NCBI GenBank assembly: GCA_945871755.1
Contig: CAMBWV010000063.1
Span: forward strand, 1-6,402
DNA length: 6,402 bases
Direction: 5' to 3'
Source: an uncultured Bacteroidales bacterium
GTDB taxonomy: Bacteria; Bacteroidota; Bacteroidia; Bacteroidales; Bacteroidaceae
Each line of letters opens with the position of its first letter. Position 1 is the stretch's first letter. Both the position numbers and the translations under genes were made by a program. Under the pieces are notes generated by a model. The model did no database searches. It was given only the letters and a program-made list of their open reading frames with translations, and was not told the DNA's origin. Below are positions 1-5,984 of this stretch, in pieces.

Positions 1-1
1 T

Positions 2-45
2 AGGGAGCCGAAGGCGACCAAAAGCGCAGGGAGCCAAAGGCGACC
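2..45. repeat. Two-copy 18-base direct repeat after the last lipoprotein gene
   Basis: An 18-base unit, AGGGAGCCGAAGGCGACC at 2-19, recurs at 28-45 with one difference (G to A at the tenth base), giving a 26-base period. The repeat starts four bases past the stop codon of the 842-residue lipoprotein and reaches the window edge, so it may be the end of a longer array. On the transcribed (minus) strand it reads GGTCGCCTTTGGCTCCCT. The half-sites GGCGACC and GGAGCC are only partly complementary, so a strong hairpin is not evident. No function is recognised. Confidence 0.75.
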
Positions 46-48
46 GCG

Positions 49-2577
49 CTACTTATACACGGGCAAGGCGGGGCGATGGTTGCGCACGGGGGTCGTGCGG
101 TTCTCCTTGCAGTTCTCCACGTTGCCCGTGATGACTGCGCCATCGCTGAAGAGTTTCGCACCTACAACGGTGAGGTTGAGCACCTCGGCGCGCCATCCCG
201 TGTTGGTGGCCGCATCCTTGTAGGGTATCCAGTAGGTGCCCTCCTTGTGTACGTTGGCCTCGTAGGGTCCCTTGTAGCCCGGCGTGTCCTCTTGGATGGT
301 GGAATATACGCCGTTGAGGCCAGCGAAGAGGGCGGTGCCCGAGGTGCGCTTCTTTTTATAATAGAGCACGGCGGGGCGGGTGTAGGCCGTATAGGTGTAG
401 TTGGGGGCGGTGCCCGAGCGCGTGTAGTAGGTGGTGGCCGTGGTCATCAGCTGCTGCACAGTGATGCTGGCCAGGGCGTATTGCGCTGGTGTTTTCAGGT
501 CGCCCACTTTGGCGGCGACGGCATTTTTAAGGTTGTAAACGGGCGGGTCGGATGACTGCACTACGACTGTGCTCTTCACATAGGTGACGCCGTTGATTTC
601 GATGAGGTCGTCGGCCACGTAGTATTCCGCTTCGGCCGTCCGCACGTAGAGTTCGGGCAGATGATAGAGGGTGCCTTCGTCGTTGGAAGGCGTGACGGCA
701 GGCGGTGCGCTGTAGAGCTGGCTTTCGGTGTAGGTGGCGGAGGGCAGATACTCCTTCCAGGGTTCGCCCGTATGGGTCAGTTTGATGGTGTGATACTGGC
801 GGTCGTCCTGTCCGAAGGCATCGAGATGGCCCGTGAATACGAAGCTGTCGGGGAGCAGGCGGGCGTCGATGGTGATGTCCTCGCTGAGGTTGAAATAGTC
901 GCCGTGGTGAGGGCCGCCCTCGTAAGCCTCCGAGAGGTACTTTATCCAGGTCTTCTCGCTCAGGTACTGGCCTGTGGCATCGTCCTCGCCCGTGGTGCCT
1001 TCGTCGTAGAATCCGCCATCGGTCACCTTGTCACCGCCATTAATGATATAGCCATCCTTTCGGCTGGTGAAGGCCCTTTGCCAGGAGCTGCCTGCCTGCG
1101 AGAGCGTGTGGCCGTTCTTGTTGTCCACGCCGTACCATTCATCGATGTTGTTCTGCTCCAACCATTTGTCTGAGCCCGACGAGTTGTAGTCGATACCTTC
1201 GCGCGTGATGTGGAGATAGACGATGGTCTCGAAGTTGGCATCAAGGTCGAAGATAAACTCCTTCTCGTAGGTCAGCCCATTGTTGAGGGTGATGAGGAAG
1301 TCAATCTTGTTCTTGCGGTCGGCCAGGGCCCTGCGTGTGGCAGGATCGGCATAGCCGCGCTCGTCGTACATCACATTGTCGGGGGAGGTATAGGTGGGTC
1401 GGGCAATGATGTCGTAAACGGGCACGCACTGATAGGCCATGCGCGTATAGCCCAGCGCCTGCACCTCCTTCACGGCGGCAGCCGCAGCCTCGGCCTCCGT
1501 CTTGCCCGCAGCGATGGCTGCGGCGTAGGCTGCGATGTAGGCATTGTTGAGTGTGGCAAAGCCTTCGGACTTGGGGTAGTAGGTCTCCTTCTTGCCCTCG
1601 TAGGCCACGAGTTCCTGTATCTCGCCATAATAGTGCGGCACCACCTTGCGCACACTCTCGGCCCATTCGGGCGTGAGGGTGTGGGTCTGCTTGTCGGGGT
1701 CGTAGATGTCCTGCACACCCTTGAGCACATCGACGTTGCAGAAACGTATGGACGAGGTATTGGGGTCGTCGCCCTGCACGCCCATTTCGGTCATCACGGT
1801 CTTGTCGTAGCCCTTGATTTCGGTTTCGAGCGTGGGGTCGATGATGATGTAGGCCAGCACGTGGCACAGGCGGTGGCGGAAGGGTAGCAGGATACGCGAC
1901 ACCGTGGCCGAGATTTTGGTATTGGCGGGCATACTGAGATAGTGGGACAGGAGGGTGTAGTTGCCCCATTGGCTTTCTTCGCCCGTATTGGTGCCATTGC
2001 TTTGGTTGGTGGTGAATTGCTCCACCTTGGCCACCTGCGTGTCCGCGCCGTTACTCAGGGTGCGGTCCGTTTCGAGTTCGCTGGGGTCGTCCTTGTAGCG
2101 GATGCGGTAGGGCACGTGGACGCCCTCGAAGTAGTGGGGTCCGTTGTCGTACCAGCGCGCCTTGTCATCGGTAGGCTCACCCGTTGGCGAACGGTAATTG
2201 AAGGAATAGACGGCGTATCCGCTCACGGAATTGGTGTCGTAGTTAAGGTCACTGAGCGTGCCGCCCTTCAATTGGAGGATGGCAGTGCGCTCTGTGGATT
2301 TAGCGCCATCCTTTCCGTAGGTCACGTCCAGCCCTTTCTTCAACGGGAGGATGAGCCACGACACCTGTTCAGCGGGCTGGGCCACCCCCGTGGCACGGCT
2401 CAGCGGAGCCATCTCGGAGGAAATCTGGAGGTCGGGCACATCCACGCCGACCTCGATGGGGTCGCCTGTGTTGTGGTCCGCCCAGCCCAGGAGATGGTCC
2501 TCGGCACAGGAGGCCAGCAGCAGACATACCGCCAGAATGGACAGGAGGGGAAGGGGAATATTCAGTTTCAGTGTCAT
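49..2577 (-). CDS. Fimbrillin-like surface lipoprotein, 842 residues
   Basis: The product is probably an exported lipoprotein on the outer surface, perhaps an accessory or tip subunit of a type V (FimA/Mfa-like) pilus. It starts at an ATG. A hydrophobic signal segment (residues 8-23) ends in the lipobox Leu21-Ala-Ser-Cys24, followed by Ala-Glu-Asp. The mature N-terminus carries an LSRATG motif near residues 59-64, like the Thr-Arg-Ala region after the lipid anchor in fimbrillins. Residues 224-247 (SRILLPFRHRLCHVLAYIII) resemble the fimbrillin core strand. Residues 425-464 contain NGLTYEKEFIFDLDANFE and then TIVYLHITREGIDY, which look like a conserved strand pair. An alanine-rich, probably helical stretch lies at 346-375. 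Residues 555-605 (FVFTGHLDAFG...YHTIKL) look like a beta-helix entry turn. Residues 650-745 are tyrosine-rich, and the C-terminus reads ITGNVENC...RPALPVYK. It lies 307 bases downstream of the 1014-residue lipoprotein gene and may be its co-transcribed partner. The lipoprotein call is firm; the fimbrillin assignment is moderate and rests on motif resemblance only. Confidence 0.9.
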   Translation of the reverse strand: MTLKLNIPLPLLSILAVCLLLASCAEDHLLGWADHNTGDPIEVGVDVPDLQISSEMAPLSRATGVAQPAEQVSWLILPLKKGLDVTYGKDGAKSTERTAILQLKGGTLSDLNYDTNSVSGYAVYSFNYRSPTGEPTDDKARWYDNGPHYFEGVHVPYRIRYKDDPSELETDRTLSNGADTQVAKVEQFTTNQSNGTNTGEESQWGNYTLLSHYLSMPANTKISATVSRILLPFRHRLCHVLAYIIIDPTLETEIKGYDKTVMTEMGVQGDDPNTSSIRFCNVDVLKGVQDIYDPDKQTHTLTPEWAESVRKVVPHYYGEIQELVAYEGKKETYYPKSEGFATLNNAYIAAYAAAIAAGKTEAEAAAAAVKEVQALGYTRMAYQCVPVYDIIARPTYTSPDNVMYDERGYADPATRRALADRKNKIDFLITLNNGLTYEKEFIFDLDANFETIVYLHITREGIDYNSSGSDKWLEQNNIDEWYGVDNKNGHTLSQAGSSWQRAFTSRKDGYIINGGDKVTDGGFYDEGTTGEDDATGQYLSEKTWIKYLSEAYEGGPHHGDYFNLSEDITIDARLLPDSFVFTGHLDAFGQDDRQYHTIKLTHTGEPWKEYLPSATYTESQLYSAPPAVTPSNDEGTLYHLPELYVRTAEAEYYVADDLIEINGVTYVKSTVVVQSSDPPVYNLKNAVAAKVGDLKTPAQYALASITVQQLMTTATTYYTRSGTAPNYTYTAYTRPAVLYYKKKRTSGTALFAGLNGVYSTIQEDTPGYKGPYEANVHKEGTYWIPYKDAATNTGWRAEVLNLTVVGAKLFSDGAVITGNVENCKENRTTPVRNHRPALPVYK

Positions 2578-2612
2578 AAGCAGGGTTAATAGTAGGGAGG
2601 AGAGGCTGTTGA

Positions 2613-2738
2613 TGGGGAGTTTTCCAATTTTTCCTCGGACTTTGTCAATTTATTCTCGGAGTTTTCCGATTTATTCTCGGAGTTTTCCGTTCCGCTCTAG
2701 GACTTTTCCGTTCCACTTTCTGAGTTTGTCAGCGTTCC
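2613..2738. repeat. Degenerate 21-base tandem array, about six units
   Basis: Six consecutive 21-base units can be laid out at 2613-2633, 2634-2654, 2655-2675, 2676-2696, 2697-2717 and 2718-2738. The shared core on the plus strand is close to CTCGGAGTTTTCCGATTTATT; the third and fourth units are the best matched, the first and last the most diverged. The units with CCGTTCC at their right half (fourth and fifth) resemble the start of the neighbouring 22-base units, which suggests one minisatellite that changed along its length. The period equals seven codons, so a plus-strand frame reads a repeating Arg-Ser-Phe-Pro pattern; this is a by-product rather than a gene. Confidence 0.8.
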
Positions 2739-2821
2739 GCGGGCGCGGGACGATCGTTCCGCGGGCGCGGGACGACCGTTCCGCGGGCGTGGAACGATCG
2801 TTCCGCGGGCGTGGAACGCTG
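2734..2821. repeat. Four 22-base GC-rich tandem repeats, each able to form a hairpin
   Basis: Four head-to-tail units lie at 2734-2755, 2756-2777, 2778-2799 and 2800-2821, all beginning GTTCCGCGGGCG. The first and second differ at one position, the first and third at two, and the third and fourth at two in the last three bases. Together with the preceding C, each unit gives a stem-loop; in units three and four it is CGTTCCGCGGGCGTGGAACG, with arms CGTTCC and GGAACG. Every unit contains CCGCGG. The array lies 64-151 bases past the stop of the 1014-residue gene and 157-244 bases before the start of the next. It could act as an RNA processing, stability or attenuation element, or be a recombining minisatellite. 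Function is not known. Confidence 0.9.
2791..2804. repeat. Perfect 14-base palindrome at a repeat junction
   Basis: GGAACGATCGTTCC is its own reverse complement and spans the join between the third and fourth 22-base units. The first/second junction has the same form with one changed base (GGGACGATCGTTCC, 2747-2760), and the second/third junction (GGGACGACCGTTCC, 2769-2782) has two changes. Such a site could bind a dimeric protein, form a second set of hairpins competing with those inside each unit, or simply follow from tandem copies of a palindromic unit. Confidence 0.7.
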
Positions 2822-2884
2822 GCAAAGTGCCGAGAAGGAACGCGCAGCGCGGGTGCTGGAATGGGAAAGCGGGACGAAGGTCGG

Positions 2885-5800
2885 CTAGAAGTCGATGTCG
2901 TAGGTGGGCGATATGCGGTTGCGCTTGCCAATCACTTGCTCTTCGCTGAATCCGCTGGCCCTCGTGTTGGCTCCGATGGCAGAGAGCGGCCACCAGTTAC
3001 CTTGGCTGGGACGGCTGGTGTCCATACCGTTTACTATCTGGTTGAGATTGTCGAAATAGCAGGCGTAGGCGATAATGGAGCCATAGGAGGAGCGGTCGGG
3101 GGAGACGGCAGCCTGGGCATCAAACCAACTGACGCAGTCGGTAATCTGGAGTTTCGGGTACTCGGAGAGTTTGTCGGAAGTGCCGCCTACGATGCCGCCG
3201 TAGTAATTGTTGATGGACTTGAAGGCGGTGGTCGAATTGGTTGCGCCCGATACGGCATTGTTCGAATTGCCCAGGTAGGTACACTGGGTGATGGTGGCCT
3301 TGGCCGCACAGGCCACGATGCCGCCGGCATAGTGCTTGGACTGTGTGCCTAGCGACTCGGGCATCCACATGCGTACGGGCACCTTGACCTTGCACGCCTC
3401 CACAGTGGCTCCGCCAAAGGCCCAGACCACGAGGCCAGCGGGCGTACAGGCTTGCACAAAAGCATCGTCGGCCGCCTTGACGTTGATGTTGCTCAGGCGG
3501 GCATTGGGTCCATACACGGCATAAGCCAAGGGGGCTATGGCGTCTTCGGCGGAATATTTCTCGTTCTTGACCGTGGGAAGGGCCACGAGCGGTTTGTCCA
3601 GCTGGAGCGTGAGGTCCTTGATTTCGCCGAGCACGTAGTTGAAGAGCATCGAGGCGGTCATGTAGGTGGTCTTGGTTCCCGTGGTGAGGTTTTCGCCCGT
3701 GGTGGTCCACACCTCCTTGTCGCCAGTGAGGATGATGGTCTTGTCGTTGCCGTCGAGGTTGAACGAGGCATTGTTTTCGGAGGCGTCAGTCTGGTCGGCG
3801 TCCACGGTGCCGTGGGTCCAGTCGGTACTGCTCACGGCGAAGCTTGCAGCGATGCGATAGTTGTGGTCGGGCTGATTGTAAATGCTGCTGCTCAAGATGG
3901 TATGGAGCTCCTCCTGGCAATCCAGGATGCCGTGGTAGCGTTGTCCGAGATACTTGTTCTCATTCGTCCCGTCGCCCTCGGTCTGGATAGGGTTTTCGAC
4001 GAGCGTGGGCCAGGCGTTGCCATAGGCGCGGGTTTCGGTGTTGCCCGCGCTGGCAAAGATATTCTTGAATCGTGAGGGGTCTTGGTTGATGGTGATGCCG
4101 TATTCAAAGGTGTTGTTGGACACGCGGCCCGTGACCATTCCGACGATGCCGCCGCCCATTATGCCTGTGGCGCCATCGACCGAGGCGTTGACGGTGCAGC
4201 CATCGATGACGGCCATCGAGCTACCGTCCTTGTTGACCGACACGGCGGCGATGCCTCCGATGTAGTTGTGGAAGGTCGTATGGTTGGGGCCCTCGATGTC
4301 AACGTCCGCTGTGGCATAGACGGGAAGGGTGGAGCTGCACTGGTAGATGGTGCCGAGATTGATACCGACGAAGCCGGCCACGGAGGCGCTGGCCGTGGTA
4401 TTCTCCTTGGCGGTCTGGATGGAGATGCGCTCGATGGTTCCTTCGTTTTTCTCGGCAACAACATAGGGCAGCGTGGCCTCTTCGCTCACGGTGATGGTGC
4501 CGTTGACCATGTTGGCCGAGGCGGACGTACTCTTGAAGAGTTGGTGGGCTGTGATGAGGTTGCAGCCAGCCAGGTTGAGCGTGGCATTGAGCTCCCAATG
4601 CGGTCCCCACGCCCCCTGGAGCGAATCGCTGGACGCGTCGAGGTTGAGCTCGGTGGGCTGGATGATGCCGACGCTTCCCTGTGTGTTGAGTTTGGGGTCT
4701 TTGAGGAAATGAATGAGGTCGTCGCGATTGCGAATGACGACGGGGTCGCCGTTCTGTCCGTAGTCGTCGCAGATGGTGCTGGTGGCCACCTCGGTCCAAT
4801 CCTCAATCCATGCGGTAATCAGAATCTTGCGGCTCTCGCGCGACAGGGTGGCTATGATGGTCAGGTGCTTGCCTGGTTCTAGGTTGTAGGCGGCCTCGGC
4901 TTCTGCCTGCTGCTCGGCTGTGCCGTTGACGAAGCGCTGGTCGTTGGCAGCATAGAAGGAGAAGTTTTGGTCCGAGAGGTTTATCTTGGCAATGACCTCG
5001 TCGTCCTTGTTCTCGGCATAATTGTGCGGCATCACGATGGCGTCATAGCGCGTGGTGCTGACCTGCGCCTCGGCGGGCCCATTTGCATCGTCGTCATAGT
5101 CGATGAACTCTTGGCTGGCCCAAGCCTTGTCGATGGCAAAAGCTTCGGCGCTGCCGGGTGCAAAACTATTGATGGTCATCTTGATGTTTTGCGCAGCATC
5201 CTGAAAGTTGAGCGCTTCGCGCTTCACGCCCTCACCGGCCTTGAGGATGATGGTTATCCAGGCGCGCTGGTGCTGCATGTAGAGAGGTATCTTCTTGTAG
5301 TCCTCTTTGCTCGTGACCATCAGGCCCGAGAGGTCCTTGGCCGTCTGGTTGTCCTTGTACCACTGCTTGCTCGTCTTGTACTGTATCTCGTCGGGGTTGG
5401 TGCCGCTGCCCGTTTCCTCGTCGCCCGTCCAGAGGGGGAGGTAGGAATGGCCCTTGAGGTAGTCCATGGCCAGCCATTTCTCCTGATTGCTTTGGTCGTT
5501 GCTCAGGGGATTGTTGTTGGCCTCGGCGCGGAATCCCCACTTGCTCACATTGTCTGGCCACAGGAGGGGGGCGGCCACATCGTCCAGCACGAGTGTGCCA
5601 TCGTAGTCGGCAATGACGGGCGCGCCGATGTCGGTAAACTGGGCGGGCTTGTAGGTGCTGACGCCTGCGGGCGCATCCACCCCCTCCTTGTACATCTCGA
5701 TGGTGAAGGTGTACTCGTGGTTGACGGCCTTGTACGCCCCCACCCTGTCCTGCCATTCGTCCTTGGCGGTGCGGCTGCCCGTGGCCACCTCGGGTACCAT

Positions 5801-5929
5801 CGTAGTAAAGGCGACAGGAGAACCGCTCTCTATCTCGCCGTCGCCTGTCAGCCATGACCAATCGTCACTGCTGCATCCCGCGAGGAGCAGCAGCGCAAGG
5901 AGCGTGAGTATGTGAAATGTTGGTTTCAA
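2885..5929 (-). CDS. Fimbrillin-like lipoprotein with C-terminal beta-helix repeats, 1014 residues
   Basis: The product is probably a surface-exposed adhesin or pilus accessory subunit. The start is a TTG at 5927-5929: an in-frame TAA lies 24 bases upstream, there is no ATG between it and the lipobox, and the resulting N-terminus is a textbook lipoprotein signal (MKPTFHILTL..., lipobox Leu16-Ala-Gly-Cys19, then Ser-Ser-Asp-Asp, an acidic stretch like Bacteroidota surface-export signals). Residues 36-380 look like a fimbrillin fold: SPVAFTTMVPEV, then GSRTAKDEW, and a closing strand ending in WIEDWTE. From about residue 395 (DPVVIRNRDDLIHFL) to 960 there are beta-helix or GLUG-like turns: AGFVGINLGTI, IGGIAAVS, GGGIVGMV, AGGIVACA and YGGIVGGT, each followed by a strand often carrying Cys (531, 578, 846, 883, 932). 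A second entry segment near 690-735 (FNLDGNDKTIILTG) suggests two beta-helix modules. It follows the upstream fimbrillin-like gene by 51 bases, so co-transcription is likely. The ligand is unknown. Confidence 0.92.
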   Translation of the reverse strand: MKPTFHILTLLALLLLAGCSSDDWSWLTGDGEIESGSPVAFTTMVPEVATGSRTAKDEWQDRVGAYKAVNHEYTFTIEMYKEGVDAPAGVSTYKPAQFTDIGAPVIADYDGTLVLDDVAAPLLWPDNVSKWGFRAEANNNPLSNDQSNQEKWLAMDYLKGHSYLPLWTGDEETGSGTNPDEIQYKTSKQWYKDNQTAKDLSGLMVTSKEDYKKIPLYMQHQRAWITIILKAGEGVKREALNFQDAAQNIKMTINSFAPGSAEAFAIDKAWASQEFIDYDDDANGPAEAQVSTTRYDAIVMPHNYAENKDDEVIAKINLSDQNFSFYAANDQRFVNGTAEQQAEAEAAYNLEPGKHLTIIATLSRESRKILITAWIEDWTEVATSTICDDYGQNGDPVVIRNRDDLIHFLKDPKLNTQGSVGIIQPTELNLDASSDSLQGAWGPHWELNATLNLAGCNLITAHQLFKSTSASANMVNGTITVSEEATLPYVVAEKNEGTIERISIQTAKENTTASASVAGFVGINLGTIYQCSSTLPVYATADVDIEGPNHTTFHNYIGGIAAVSVNKDGSSMAVIDGCTVNASVDGATGIMGGGIVGMVTGRVSNNTFEYGITINQDPSRFKNIFASAGNTETRAYGNAWPTLVENPIQTEGDGTNENKYLGQRYHGILDCQEELHTILSSSIYNQPDHNYRIAASFAVSSTDWTHGTVDADQTDASENNASFNLDGNDKTIILTGDKEVWTTTGENLTTGTKTTYMTASMLFNYVLGEIKDLTLQLDKPLVALPTVKNEKYSAEDAIAPLAYAVYGPNARLSNINVKAADDAFVQACTPAGLVVWAFGGATVEACKVKVPVRMWMPESLGTQSKHYAGGIVACAAKATITQCTYLGNSNNAVSGATNSTTAFKSINNYYGGIVGGTSDKLSEYPKLQITDCVSWFDAQAAVSPDRSSYGSIIAYACYFDNLNQIVNGMDTSRPSQGNWWPLSAIGANTRASGFSEEQVIGKRNRISPTYDIDF

Positions 5930-5959
5930 ATCTTGAGGTTTTTCTTTGGGGGATTAGGA

Positions 5960-5984
5960 CGTATATCAGGAGACCGTATATCAG
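5960..5984. repeat. 10-base direct repeat carrying two in-frame stop codons
   Basis: CGTATATCAG occurs at 5960-5969 and again at 5975-5984, spaced 15 bases apart. On the minus strand each copy contains TGA. The first (5981-5983) is the stop of the upstream fimbrillin-like gene, and the second (5966-5968) is in the same frame, so the gene ends with a reserve stop five codons later. It looks like a partly diverged 15-base tandem duplication. It lies in the 51-base gap ahead of the 1014-residue lipoprotein gene. Confidence 0.75.

Larger units (their letters stand above)
2578..2884. other. Repeat-filled intergenic region between the two lipoprotein genes
   Basis: This 307-base gap has no credible gene. 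From left to right it holds a short leader before the ATG of the 842-residue gene (2578-2612), a degenerate 21-base tandem array (2613-2738), a four-copy 22-base array (2734-2821), and a 63-base tail beyond the stop of the 1014-residue gene (2822-2884). The tail contains GCGGGACGA at 2869-2877, which matches part of the 22-base unit and may be a decayed copy. I looked on the minus strand for a Bacteroidota promoter (TTTG near -33, TAnnTTTG near -7) ahead of 2577 and saw none that was convincing. No purine-rich ribosome-binding site precedes the ATG, as is common in this phylum. Confidence 0.8.

Noticed and set aside
2643..2648. TTGACA on the minus strand as a -35 promoter element.
   Set aside because: It belongs to a diverged 21-base unit, no matching -10 lies at the right spacing, and Bacteroidota promoters use a different consensus.
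2734..2821. The 22-base array as a CRISPR.
   Set aside because: The units are directly adjacent with no unique spacers, and no cas gene is present.
2841..2851. CGCGCAGCGCG as a terminator hairpin after the 1014-residue gene.
   Set aside because: The practical stem is only four pairs with a three-base loop, and on the minus strand it is followed by TTCCTTCTC rather than a run of T. It is too weak to call.
2351..3352. A 333-codon plus-strand open frame spanning the intergenic repeats.
   Set aside because: It lies opposite both lipoprotein genes at its ends, and its middle is only the 21-base array read in triplets. The product has no signal peptide or recognisable domain. The minus-strand genes have clear lipoprotein features.
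4967..5857. A 296-codon plus-strand frame, Gly/Val/Leu-rich, opposite the 1014-residue gene.
   Set aside because: It is entirely antisense to a well-supported gene, and its composition is what the reverse strand of GC-rich coding DNA gives. The same holds for the frames at 1210-1887 and 4082-4882.
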